Assembly (NCBI GenBank): GCA_027858835.1
Contig: JAQIBY010000179.1
Coordinates: forward strand, 1-46,437
DNA from: Bacteroidales bacterium
GTDB taxonomy: Bacteria; Bacteroidota; Bacteroidia; Bacteroidales; ML635J-15
Length of the DNA stretch: 46,437 nt
Reading direction: 5' to 3'
The position numbers and the translations under genes were made by a program. This document shows positions 8,945-16,906 of the stretch, piece after piece (position 1 is the first letter of the stretch; each line of letters opens with the position of its first letter). The notes under the pieces are model-generated. The model saw only the letters and a list, made by a program, of their open reading frames with translations, did not search any database and had not been told where the DNA came from.

Positions 8945-9398
8945 AAATCAGCGGGATGCGCTAGCAGACCGGGCTTGTTTTTCTGAATTACCCCCACTTG
9001 GGGATCACGCAAGGCGATAGCCGAAGCGTAATCCATTAACAGTGTGAGAGTGAGCCCGCCTGCCGGACGGGCAGGTAAGGAGTTTTCTAACTCTGTACTT
9101 CGTTCTCACTCTCTAAACTGACATCCCGTAGGTGGTCGCATATTGGTAAACCGGGATGGAATGCAGATGCCTTAGCATCAAATGAAATCCCGGTGAAAAA
9201 ATACAGAATCAGAAAAACCTTTTGGCGGGATATTTGATGCGATAGCTTGCTAGCCGTGAGGATGGCACTCAAATATCGTGACAAAAGAACAATTCGAATT
9301 AGCATGCTCCTTAAGCTTTCACTAAGCAACTGCATGTGTGTGTGAAATTGAAGTTCTGAGTAAAAAAAAACGAGCTTGCGAGTTTGGAAAAAAACATT
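8945..9398. other. non-coding composite of small hairpins between nuclease and ATPase genes
   Basis: About 450 bases without a credible gene. Several inverted repeats are visible: CCTGCC/GGCAGG near 9060-9075; CCGGGAT/ATCCCGG (about 9152-9195) enclosing GATGC-CTTA-GCATC; and GATATTTGA/TCAAATATC (about 9230-9280). The stretch from about 9121 (CCCGTAGGTGG, then CATATTGGTA and CCGGGATGGAAT) recalls a dispersed intergenic repeat type I have seen in Bacteroidota genomes; that is memory, not a search. Near 9296-9345 a GAATTAGCA segment again resembles the right ends of copies A and C. A run of nine A residues at 9362-9370 (T on the minus strand) could end ATPase transcription. Confidence 0.5.
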
Positions 9399-10568
9399 TT
9401 AGTAATTCAAGCCAAATGCCCAAAGTGGAATAATATTTCGGTAACCAAATTCGATATCATCTTTTACAACAAACGCATTACTGTCTTTTCTAATTTGCTG
9501 TTGTTGCTTATTTTTACCTCCTACTTCAAATGTATAATTATCAATGATAAAATCAGCTTTTTTTGATGATATTACTTCGTTTTCAACACGCATTTGATTG
9601 AGAAAGAAAGTTTCTCTCAAATTACCTTTGTTTGAATGCTCTCCAACTAAGTTGAAAATAATGTTTGTGTTTTCTAAATATACTTTGTCAACTTTTCCTA
9701 AACCACGTATGCCGCTTGTCTCATTACGTAATTGAGCAATCAGTCCTGCTTTCTCCATTAAGGTAAAATAGTCATCTAAGGAATTTCGACTAACATTAAT
9801 TATTTCTGATATTTTGGAGAAATTGGGCTTGAAGGGAACGCTTTCGGCAATAATTGAGAGCAAGTGTTTAAGCTTTTGACTTGTTCCAATACTTAAATTC
9901 GCGTATTGCGGAATGTCTGTTTCTAAGGTTTGAATAATAACTTGACCTAAACGTAAATTCATTTCATTTTCTATCGCAAAAGGATAGTAGCCACGTTCTA
10001 AATAATCATTGAATAATGGTAATGGGTGTTGTATATTCGCAAGTTTCACTTCATTATTCAGAATCTGTTCTAATGTGTATATCTCTGTTTCATAGTTGTG
10101 AAAAAACTTTAAATACTCTCGAAATGAGAGCCCATGTAATTTGTAGATTATTGCTCGCCGACTTAAATCAGACGTCCCTTTAAGAATGTCAAGAACTGAA
10201 GAGCCTGTGAAAACAATTTTCAATTTCGGAAATGAATCGTACATATTTTTTAATTCACGAGACCAGTTAGCATATTTGTGGATTTCATCAATAAACAAAT
10301 ACTCTCCCGCATTTTTATAGAAATCATCAGCTAAATCCAGCAAGCTGTTTTCTCCAAAATATATATCGTCTGCTGAAACATATAGAGCTTTTGAGCTATC
10401 TAAATTTTCTTTGATATATTGTAAAATCATTGTTGTTTTACCGACTCCACGAGCGCCAATTATTCCAATCATTCTGCTATTCCATGCGATTTTTTCGTAT
10501 AAATAACGTTTGAAATCGGTTCTAGTACTTTGTAAAAGTGTTTCGAATTTCTGATAAAGTGTTACCAT
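9399..10568 (-). CDS. AAA family ATPase, DUF4143-type
   Basis: A 389-residue ATPase. Walker A is GARGVGKTT (residues 38-46), Walker B is LFIDE (91-95) with the following HKYANW typical of the family, and a sensor-like TGSS is at 121-124. After the ATPase core comes a helical region and then the C-terminal DUF4143-like part (ends near FEVGGKNKQQQQI), which has a nuclease-like fold in some members. These proteins are common, often stand alone in variable regions, and have no firmly known function; a defence or toxin-antitoxin-like role is often suspected. The start at 10568 puts the P-loop at a normal distance from the N-terminus, and a TAnnTTTG box lies 22 bases upstream. It is isolated between repeat copies B and C, so it appears to be its own cassette. 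Confidence 0.85.
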   Translation of the reverse strand: MVTLYQKFETLLQSTRTDFKRYLYEKIAWNSRMIGIIGARGVGKTTMILQYIKENLDSSKALYVSADDIYFGENSLLDLADDFYKNAGEYLFIDEIHKYANWSRELKNMYDSFPKLKIVFTGSSVLDILKGTSDLSRRAIIYKLHGLSFREYLKFFHNYETEIYTLEQILNNEVKLANIQHPLPLFNDYLERGYYPFAIENEMNLRLGQVIIQTLETDIPQYANLSIGTSQKLKHLLSIIAESVPFKPNFSKISEIINVSRNSLDDYFTLMEKAGLIAQLRNETSGIRGLGKVDKVYLENTNIIFNLVGEHSNKGNLRETFFLNQMRVENEVISSKKADFIIDNYTFEVGGKNKQQQQIRKDSNAFVVKDDIEFGYRNIIPLWAFGLNY

Positions 10569-10589
10569 AATTTTATAAGTGATTTTTCA

Positions 10590-10597
10590 CAAAGATA
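10590..10597 (-). promoter_or_regulatory. candidate -7 box of the ATPase gene
   Basis: TATCTTTG on the minus strand is an exact TAnnTTTG, 22 bases before the ATG at 10568. A TTTG lies 22 bases further upstream, slightly wider than the usual 19-21 base spacing. The word and its distance to the start match those at the histidine kinase gene. Confidence 0.42.
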
Positions 10598-10747
10598 CAA
10601 AAATGCACAACATAATCAACAAAATTTATTAAAAATGCTCAACGAGTTGTGCAATGTGAGGTTTCTAGGTCGAGTTTTGATCGTCACGTAAAATTTGAGT
10701 TGCCACTTTCCTTAGCGACAGGTTGCACTTTAGCATAGCTTAGCGGT

Positions 10748-10912
10748 ATTTTTTATTGTACCGCAAAACACGCAAAAAAGCAAAGTGCCGCAAAGTTAAA
10801 AAAAAAGAATTGCCACAGATGATTTGTCAAACTCATCCTTCATGCGAATTAGCAAACTCTCAGGCCTTCACTGCGTGCTGGCATGTGCACCAGAAAGTGA
10901 AGTCTTGAATAA
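10748..10912 (+). repeat. island repeat copy C, palindrome deleted
   Basis: Third repeat copy, between the ATPase and AbiE cassettes. ATTTTTTATTGTACCGCAAA through GCCACAGAT (10748-10830) matches copies A and B, but the CACGAAT...ATTCGTG palindrome is missing. The sequence passes straight into the right-hand module CAAACTCAT...GAATTAGCAAACTCT shared with copy A. The remaining gap sequence (10598-10747 and 10913-11004) shows no gene; GCGGTA (10743-10748) can pair with TACCGC (10759-10764). Confidence 0.75.
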
Positions 10913-11004
10913 AGATGCTATTTTCCTACGCGTCAAATTCCTTTTTTCATTTAAGCTTGCGAGCATAGGAAACAGAAGTCTTGAGTGAAAATAGTTGCTG
11001 GTCG

Positions 11005-11703
11005 TCAAAGCTTAATCGGAAATTGTTTGTAAAACTTAAATAGACTAATTACTTCCTGACGTAATTTATTACGGACGAATGTTTTTAATTCTGGATTTAC
11101 AAGTTCCCCTAATCCATCAAGAAGGTGTCTGTTTGGCATTTTTTCAATAGTTTGTATGCATGTGTCTAAGTACTCCGTTAGATTTTGATTCATGCGGTTT
11201 TGAATGATTTTCTCATTAATCGGTGTTTGTTGGCTCATCAAAAACCATATATCGAAAATATCCCGATTTGTAATGCTTGCTCGATCTGTAAGTGCACAGA
11301 GTTTGTGGGAAAACATATCGCTTTTTGTCATTACTTTAACATGAATTCCCAATAGATTTTTTATTTCATACTTATCCTCAAATTGTCGATGTGATACTTC
11401 AATTTTTAATTTTCGCTCATGTTGACCATAATCTAAAACAAGAATATCTCCGTAAAACTTTTTTGCTTCATCATGAATCTTTCCATGTTTGTGACACAAT
11501 TGTCGCAGTTTATTATAAACCGAAACGCTTTTGGTTATATCCAACAAATTGAAATCTAAATCAACGGAAAACCTTGGTAAGTCATAAAAAAACATAAGCG
11601 CAGTTCCTCCTTTAAATCCAAGGTTTTTGCTCAATTCAGCATCCGAATATATGGCTTTTAGGAGCTGAACGAGATAGAATTTATGCTTATTAATATCCAT
11701 CAT
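11005..11703 (-). CDS. AbiEii-type nucleotidyltransferase toxin
   Basis: A 232-residue member of the AbiEii/DUF1814 nucleotidyltransferase family, the toxin of type IV toxin-antitoxin pairs first known from phage abortive infection. The signature is visible: GGTAL at residues 32-36, followed by RFSVDLDF, with the metal-binding aspartates D48 and D50. Family knowledge suggests it transfers nucleotides to an RNA target, in studied cases tRNA, stopping growth until the antitoxin prevails. The length is slightly shorter than many AbiEii proteins (about 250-300 aa). It is the second gene of a pair, its start overlapping the AbiEi stop by four bases (11700-11703), with another in-frame ATG directly after the first. 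The catalytic motif looks intact, so activity is expected. Confidence 0.88.
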   Translation of the reverse strand: MMDINKHKFYLVQLLKAIYSDAELSKNLGFKGGTALMFFYDLPRFSVDLDFNLLDITKSVSVYNKLRQLCHKHGKIHDEAKKFYGDILVLDYGQHERKLKIEVSHRQFEDKYEIKNLLGIHVKVMTKSDMFSHKLCALTDRASITNRDIFDIWFLMSQQTPINEKIIQNRMNQNLTEYLDTCIQTIEKMPNRHLLDGLGELVNPELKTFVRNKLRQEVISLFKFYKQFPIKL

Positions 11704-12269
11704 AGTTCAAATGTTAATTTTGCTTGTTTGTTAAGCGTTTGCGAGTTGTAAACCGGCAAAAGTTGAGTGATTTTTTGTTTGTTTAAGGGATTTATATTGT
11801 CAAAATAAAAAGCTTTATTGAGATATAGCATATCTAAGGCAGCTCGTTCCGGAGTAGCGATATTGATGCCATTTGCTTTTCGGTTTATGCCGGATAAGTT
11901 GCTTAATATTTCACCTTTAAACTGTCTATATTTATAAAGCTGATTGTCTATAATTATTTCACGAGAAAGGTAACTTGCATTTGTTATTGCGGAATCAAAT
12001 TGAAAGATAATTCCGGTACGTTGTAGTACATATTCCAGCGATATGTAATTGGGTGTGAATAACAAACAGGCCAACTCTTCAGGATTGTATTTGATTTTTG
12101 TGTATATGCCTCTGCGTGGATTTCGAAGTTTGCCAGTCTTAACATAATAATGCAGTTTTTTTGCCAATTTGGAGTCTTTTTCCACATCAGAGAGCATTGC
12201 AATGTCATTGATTCTGTACACGGTTTTTGAATCCTGCAAAATACGATATATAATATTGTCGCCAACCAT
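11700..12269 (-). CDS. AbiEi-type antitoxin, winged-helix transcriptional regulator
   Basis: A 189-residue protein upstream of and overlapping the AbiEii toxin, as in type IV toxin-antitoxin operons. Residues about 5-60 form a winged helix-turn-helix, with the wing segment LRNPRRGIYTK (48-58) that is typical of AbiEi/AbiEi_4 antitoxins. The remainder matches the C-terminal antitoxin domain, including TPNYISLEYVLQ and TPERAALDML. Family knowledge says AbiEi opposes the toxin without forming a stable complex and represses its own promoter by binding inverted repeats. A suitable inverted repeat lies immediately before the start codon (12271-12289). The pair sits alone between repeat copies C and D. 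Confidence 0.87.
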   Translation of the reverse strand: MVGDNIIYRILQDSKTVYRINDIAMLSDVEKDSKLAKKLHYYVKTGKLRNPRRGIYTKIKYNPEELACLLFTPNYISLEYVLQRTGIIFQFDSAITNASYLSREIIIDNQLYKYRQFKGEILSNLSGINRKANGINIATPERAALDMLYLNKAFYFDNINPLNKQKITQLLPVYNSQTLNKQAKLTFEL

Positions 12270-12270
12270 A

Positions 12271-12289
12271 AATCTAATTTTATTAGATT
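12271..12289. promoter_or_regulatory. candidate AbiEi operator, inverted repeat
   Basis: AATCTAAT (12271-12278) and ATTAGATT (12282-12289) are perfect inverted repeats around TTT, placed between the AbiEi start codon and the candidate -7 box. The position fits autorepression by AbiEi, whose relatives bind inverted repeats at their promoters. A related but longer palindrome lies at 6335-6369. The binding itself is inference. Confidence 0.5.
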
Positions 12290-12305
12290 AACAGTTCGCA
12301 ATATA

Positions 12306-12313
12306 CAAAAATA
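12306..12313 (-). promoter_or_regulatory. candidate -7 box of the AbiE operon
   Basis: TATTTTTG on the minus strand matches TAnnTTTG, 37 bases before the AbiEi start. The inverted repeat at 12271-12289 would lie just downstream of the transcription start, a good place for repression. No clear -33 box is seen, and the region is AT-rich. Confidence 0.35.
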
Positions 12314-12351
12314 TTTTTTATTTGTGCTTAACATTTTTGCAACTCTTCTTG

Positions 12352-12564
12352 TTGTTTTACCGCAAAGCTTTTATCAATTCATTTTGAGAATGCCACAAAA
12401 AAAAAGATACGCCACAGCCTGTTCCGAGGTATCGGAAAATGCACGAATAAAATACTTTGTTTTCATTCGTGCATCTGTGGCTAATTTTTGCGCGACAAAT
12501 TTATTGACTCAAAGCCTCGACTTTCCTACGCAAATCCTTCGCTTAGCGAGTGCTTGCGAAGAAA
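12352..12564 (+). repeat. island repeat copy D
   Basis: Fourth and last repeat copy, between the AbiE promoter and the TPR operon. The left part is partly rearranged (TTACCGCAAAG, then GATACGCCACAG), with about 20 unrelated bases inserted before TGCACGAAT. The right half of the palindrome, ATTCGTGCATCTGTGGCTAATT, is intact. From GCGACAAATTT to 12564 it matches copy B, including the CTTCGC/GCGAAG hairpin. It marks the far edge of the accessory island. Confidence 0.78.
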
Positions 12565-12597
12565 TTTGTAGCCCGTTCTGAGTAAAGTAAAAACTTT

Positions 12598-13782
12598 TTA
12601 CTCACACCACTTATACAAATATTGATTGGCTTGTGAATGTTTATAGTGCAATGCGCGTTTCCAGAGGTAGCAAGCGCCTTCTCGGTCTCCGTTTTCCAAG
12701 CGACAGATGCCGTAATTAATGTAAACTTGCGGTAAATCGGGATTAATATCCAGCGCCATGGCATAGTCTTTCATGGCATTTGTCCAGGAGCGGGTTGCCA
12801 TAAATGCATCTGCACGTACAATAAAATATTCTGCTTTTGCTGTGGATTTTTCTAGCACTTTGTTCATTAAAATAATCGCATCGGTATGATTTCCGCGTTT
12901 CTGCTCGGCTTCGGCTATCATATACATGCTTTCAATGTCATCCGTAAAGGCTGCATATGCGCTTGCCGATTGAATGAGCATATCTTGAGCACCAATTTGT
13001 TGAGCAATTTTAATTTGTTGTTTTTTTGCCGCAAAATTGTAAGGATTGATTTTTTCAGCAGTTTCTAAGGCTGACAGTGCTTTTTTGTCATTGCCTGTTT
13101 CGGCGTAGGCTTCTGCCGCAGTTAAGTAATAATTAGCAATGCAACTGTTCTCTGAAAGTGCGGTTTCAATATCGCGAATTGCCAGTTCCGACTGGGCAAG
13201 CTTTAAGTATATATCTGCCCGTAGTGCATAATACAAATGCCGATTCGGAAACTGCTGAATTAGCGCATTAATTTCTTCCAATGCCCATTGATAATGTGTG
13301 TTGTTGTAATAATTCAGCGCAGATTCATAACTTAAGTCAGACTCTTTATAAAAATTATTGTTCCACAGATTTTGCCATTCGTTGCTGTTCCGTATTGGAT
13401 CAAAATCTGAGCACGCACGAATCTCTGAGCGCAGGGCTCTGTTTTTGCTATTCATGTGTTTAGTTAAAAATGCACAGGCTGTTTTTGCATCGTTTTGCAA
13501 GGCAGCTTCTCTTGCCAGAAAAAAGCTTGCCCAAATTGTATTTTGATGTAGAGTTGCAATGTGAAAAGCTGCAAATTTTTCTCCTTCCGCATCTATGGCC
13601 AATGCAAGATTTTCGGCTAATAGTTCATCATTTCGGACTTGTGTTTCGTAATTTTGAATGATATCCGTTTGCGGATTGTTTTTGACCTCTGACAATATTT
13701 GATAAAACAAATCCTGTTGCTGAGCAAATCCGGAGATGCTCAGTAAGACAATCATGGCAATATGGAGAGCGTGTTTTATCAT
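12598..13782 (-). CDS. secreted tetratricopeptide-repeat protein
   Basis: A 394-residue protein with a signal peptide (residues 1 to about 20, ending SGFAQ). Several TPR-like helical pairs follow, clearest from about residue 165 to the C-terminus: PNRHLYYALRADIYLKLAQ, NYYLTAAEAYAETGNDKKAL and YINYGICRLENGDREGACYL. These repeats hold proteins together, and the signal peptide points to the periplasm. The start codon overlaps the stop of the 876-aa CHU_C gene by four bases (13779-13782), so translation is probably coupled, and the protein is a candidate periplasmic partner of that cargo or of T9SS. TPR proteins of this kind are frequent near T9SS cargo genes, but I recognise no named homologue. 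Confidence 0.85.
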   Translation of the reverse strand: MIKHALHIAMIVLLSISGFAQQQDLFYQILSEVKNNPQTDIIQNYETQVRNDELLAENLALAIDAEGEKFAAFHIATLHQNTIWASFFLAREAALQNDAKTACAFLTKHMNSKNRALRSEIRACSDFDPIRNSNEWQNLWNNNFYKESDLSYESALNYYNNTHYQWALEEINALIQQFPNRHLYYALRADIYLKLAQSELAIRDIETALSENSCIANYYLTAAEAYAETGNDKKALSALETAEKINPYNFAAKKQQIKIAQQIGAQDMLIQSASAYAAFTDDIESMYMIAEAEQKRGNHTDAIILMNKVLEKSTAKAEYFIVRADAFMATRSWTNAMKDYAMALDINPDLPQVYINYGICRLENGDREGACYLWKRALHYKHSQANQYLYKWCE

Positions 13783-16409
13783 TCGTCTTGTATTGGTCGT
13801 CCGGATGATTTTTTATCTGGATAAACGTGAATAAATCCGTGCAAATGTCTCGGTTCAATTCCTGTTAGGCGGTATTCGTAAACTTCACAAATGTAATAAT
13901 ATACGCCCGGGGATACCATGCGGTCATTTTTTTGATATCTGCCGTCCCACATAATGTCGGGGTCGGTGGTTTCAAACATGACTTGTCCCCAACGATTGAA
14001 AATTTGCATCTCAATATGACTGACAAAATAATAGGGCATTTTCGGATGGTAAAAATCATTGATGCCGTCGTTATTGGGTGTAAAAATGTTCGGCAATTCG
14101 TAATATGAGCAATTGTCAACACAAAGTTTGGCAGGTTTTGGAGACTCATTATAGAAGGAGTCAACAGCAGTTACATAATAGCAACCGGCTATGCTGCGCT
14201 CCGGATAATGCTTATAGCTGAATTGATTAAATGCTGCAGGAATGCTGTCCAGAATTCTTAAATCGCTTGATAAATCGGGAGCAAAGTGAATGTAATACTG
14301 ATAAACATCATCGCGGCAGGAATCCGGCATTGTCCAGCTTATTTCATTGTATAAACTATCGCAAAGCGAAACGACATTGAAATTTGGTGGGCATGGTGGA
14401 ATGGTATCGGAAGGAGTTCCGCAATTAATTTGTGACCAATTGATAATCGGATCCACAAATCCATCAGACACATAACTGCCGGTGCTTCTTACTTTGTAGC
14501 AATAATTTTTCCCATTTATCAGCAGAGAATCGAGAAAATATTGGTCAGATGAAGTTCCTATCGAGTCAAAACTCATTTCATCCTCAGCTTGTCGAAAAAA
14601 GGTGTATTCATGATTTTGCCAGGGCACATTTTTGGTCGCATCGATTGATAATTCATTGTCTCCTGACAGAATTTCCAGAAAAATTGATGATGCAACATGT
14701 GGAGTTCCTAGTAAAATCCGGTTTCCGGGCTCGTTATTCCACATTTCAACAAGATATGAATGGCTGGAATCCCTTGTGTTAATGTTGTTGTGATAGAAAA
14801 TCGTATCGTTAATGTTTGTTGTGGAATCGATGAGTTGAAGATTTTCTCCCCATTGTCCGGTGGAATGGTAAATTAGATAATGATAAGGTCCCGGAAATTC
14901 TACGGTATCAAATTCTATGGGTTTTGACCATGCCAGATAAATTTCTCCTGAATTTTCATCGGTGTTTTCAACGGAGACATTGGTAATTGTTGGAATGCCG
15001 CGAATCAGCTCTGTGCAGATTTCCTCACTTGCATAAGATTCAGCTCCATCCGGGAAACGGGCAACAATTCGATAGCAATAATTATAACCTTGCGGTAATC
15101 CGGCTTCGTTATTGTTATCGAGAAAACTCGTTGAATTTCTGCCTTCAACATTTCCCACGAGTTGATATCCGAGACTGTCGGGAATTCCTGTGTCACAAAT
15201 TCCGGGTGTCCAGTCCACCGATTCAGTGTTTCGGTAAATGTCGTAAGAAACAACGTTCTGACAACGATTGGGCTCCCATGTTAAGCTAATGCTGTTGGTG
15301 GTCGATTGAATATCGGTGATTTCGGTTTTCGGCCCGATGACATAAATAAGTACATTTTCAATGTCCACAAGATTAACAGGAGAGGCATTATCTTGTGCTT
15401 TAAAATTCACGACATAAGGCTGTCGTCTGACGTAATCACAGGTTGTTTGCCAGACAAATGTTCCTTCTGCGCTGCCGTTTCCGAAATCTTCGTATTCGAA
15501 AGTGGCGTAAGAATCGGGAATGAGAAATGGCGCCCCGTAAGCAGACATAGTGATTGCATCTCCGTCAGAATCGGTTGCAGGAATTATGAGTTGCAACAAA
15601 GAGTCAGCTTCTACACAATGTTTTCTTTCAGCCGTTATAACTGGCGGATTATCATCGCTTTCATACACTTCAATCTGCATGTCACGAATAATCTGCCCGA
15701 TTTTATGGCCGTTTCGCCATTCTTCAATACGAATTGCGATGTTGTAAACGCCGACCTGTGTCGGGCTGTCCCAAACCAAATCTCCGTTAAGGGCATTCAG
15801 CGTTATTGAATTGGAGGCGGGTGGGAGGCTGTATCCTTCGATGGGTTCGCCGTTTTCGCCGCGACAAATATCAAGTTTATAAGAAATACTGTCACCATCC
15901 GGATCATAAGCACCCGGGTTGTGAATAAATATTTGACCTACAGCGGCTTTGTCGATAGGGGGTTGGGTTAAGATTGGGGTGTTATTTGTGCCGTCTTCAG
16001 GACTGATTCGCAGAATGGTTGAAATGCTAAAAACAACATTTACCGAATTTGGAATATTGTCCACACCTTGGTTTCGGTTTGGATCTTCAACAACCAATTC
16101 GTAAATTCCGGGACCGGGAAAGGTATGAGTGCCCTGATAACGATTGCGTCGGTAATATCCGGGCAAATCAACCTTCTCATTTCTCGGTAAGATACTACTG
16201 GTATTGTCTCCCCAAAAAATTTCAAGTTCAGGTCGGTCGGCTGTCCATCCTGGGCCGGTTGCAGTGTAGGTGATGATTGTAACTTTGTAAGTTAATTCAG
16301 AAATTTGTTCATAGGTAATTTCTCCGGCACGATTGTGAGTTGCCGTGGCTGAAATGCTGAGTGCCAGCATTCCTGTCAACAGGAGGAAATATGTAAACAG
16401 CCTATTCAT
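13779..16409 (-). CDS. secreted multidomain protein with type B (CHU_C) T9SS sorting domain
   Basis: An 876-residue surface or secreted protein. A signal peptide (1 to about 23) is followed by THNRAGEITYEQ, an N-terminal domain start common in Bacteroidota T9SS cargo. Next come PKD/cadherin-like beta domains to about 360 (GAYDPDGDSISYKLD; PATDSDGDAITM), then fibronectin-III-like domains (from about 364, SISLTWEP, with Cys residues). The C-terminal type B sorting domain spans about 768-860: NIFTPNNDGINDFYHP, IFNRWGQVMFE, WDGRY and SPGVYYYICEV. About fifteen extra residues follow where most family members stop. Established knowledge: such domains direct export through T9SS and need a PorP/SprF-type partner. 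No PorP/SprF gene is adjacent here, so a partner would act in trans. It overlaps neighbours by four bases on each side. Confidence 0.92.
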   Translation of the reverse strand: MNRLFTYFLLLTGMLALSISATATHNRAGEITYEQISELTYKVTIITYTATGPGWTADRPELEIFWGDNTSSILPRNEKVDLPGYYRRNRYQGTHTFPGPGIYELVVEDPNRNQGVDNIPNSVNVVFSISTILRISPEDGTNNTPILTQPPIDKAAVGQIFIHNPGAYDPDGDSISYKLDICRGENGEPIEGYSLPPASNSITLNALNGDLVWDSPTQVGVYNIAIRIEEWRNGHKIGQIIRDMQIEVYESDDNPPVITAERKHCVEADSLLQLIIPATDSDGDAITMSAYGAPFLIPDSYATFEYEDFGNGSAEGTFVWQTTCDYVRRQPYVVNFKAQDNASPVNLVDIENVLIYVIGPKTEITDIQSTTNSISLTWEPNRCQNVVSYDIYRNTESVDWTPGICDTGIPDSLGYQLVGNVEGRNSTSFLDNNNEAGLPQGYNYCYRIVARFPDGAESYASEEICTELIRGIPTITNVSVENTDENSGEIYLAWSKPIEFDTVEFPGPYHYLIYHSTGQWGENLQLIDSTTNINDTIFYHNNINTRDSSHSYLVEMWNNEPGNRILLGTPHVASSIFLEILSGDNELSIDATKNVPWQNHEYTFFRQAEDEMSFDSIGTSSDQYFLDSLLINGKNYCYKVRSTGSYVSDGFVDPIINWSQINCGTPSDTIPPCPPNFNVVSLCDSLYNEISWTMPDSCRDDVYQYYIHFAPDLSSDLRILDSIPAAFNQFSYKHYPERSIAGCYYVTAVDSFYNESPKPAKLCVDNCSYYELPNIFTPNNDGINDFYHPKMPYYFVSHIEMQIFNRWGQVMFETTDPDIMWDGRYQKNDRMVSPGVYYYICEVYEYRLTGIEPRHLHGFIHVYPDKKSSGRPIQDE

Positions 16410-16894
16410 TCTACCTCCAAAGTTATCACATTATTTTCACCTGTCAAACTAAAACTTTGTTGTTCGCCTGAAATGTTGATAATTAACAGGTTTGACTGGT
16501 CGGCAAAAAGCTCGGTTAAAATTTGATTTTCAATTTTTAGCGATTCCGGTTTTTCTGTTTTTAGCGATAAAAATACCCGCATTGCCATTTCACTTCGTTC
16601 TGTTTTATCAAGCTGAATTTCGTCTGGTGAAATTGCTTTCCCGTTGATGCTGATTTTAAAATTCTGCACAAACCAGGCTTCAATGTATTGTTCCGTGTCC
16701 GGATGTTGTGTTTCGCTACCGAGACCTAAATCTACCTCAAGTTGTTCTTTGACAGATAATTCCATGTCATTCCAAAAAATACGACTTGCAATGAGTAATT
16801 CCTGCTTGTCTTCATTATATTCCACATTAGTAAATGAGACATGCACAGGATGCAATGACGCGAACAAGAGGCTTATGATAATAAGAAAATGCAT
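16406..16894 (-). CDS. DUF6702-like secreted protein
   Basis: A 162-residue protein with an N-terminal signal peptide and then HPVHVSFTNVEYN and SRIFWNDMEL. That pattern resembles DUF6702 proteins (HPxHVSxTEIxYN...RIFxDDLE), which are small beta-rich periplasmic proteins of unknown function in Bacteroidota. The conserved HPxHVS start of the mature protein is intact. Its stop overlaps the CHU_C gene start by four bases, so the two are probably translated together. The preceding RmlD-like remnant ends 12 bases upstream. Confidence 0.75.
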   Translation of the reverse strand: MHFLIIISLLFASLHPVHVSFTNVEYNEDKQELLIASRIFWNDMELSVKEQLEVDLGLGSETQHPDTEQYIEAWFVQNFKISINGKAISPDEIQLDKTERSEMAMRVFLSLKTEKPESLKIENQILTELFADQSNLLIINISGEQQSFSLTGENNVITLEVE

Positions 16895-16906
16895 TGTCTT
16901 TTTGCT

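Noticed and set aside
8838-9020. Plus-strand open frame of 60 codons whose peptide resembles one at 12324-12581
   Set aside because: The similarity comes from repeat copies B and D being the same DNA. The frames have different ends, lie in palindromic non-coding repeat, and have no ribosome site or gene-like composition.
9087-9335. Minus-strand 82-codon open frame between the nuclease and ATPase genes
   Set aside because: It runs through nested hairpins of a composite repeat region and looks like no protein; it is better explained as non-coding.
6693-12269. The three island cassettes as one multi-gene defence system
   Set aside because: Each cassette has its own promoter candidate and is separated from the next by 400-850 bases of repeat DNA, so separate units are more likely.
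6318-12597. The island as an insertion sequence, integrative element or prophage
   Set aside because: There is no transposase, integrase, relaxase or phage gene, no tRNA, and no clear target-site duplication at the edges; only repeats and cassettes are visible.
15306-15809. Plus-strand 167-codon open frame inside the 876-aa CHU_C gene
   Set aside because: It is antisense to a clearly coding region with domain signatures; its length is explained by the sense-strand codon pattern.
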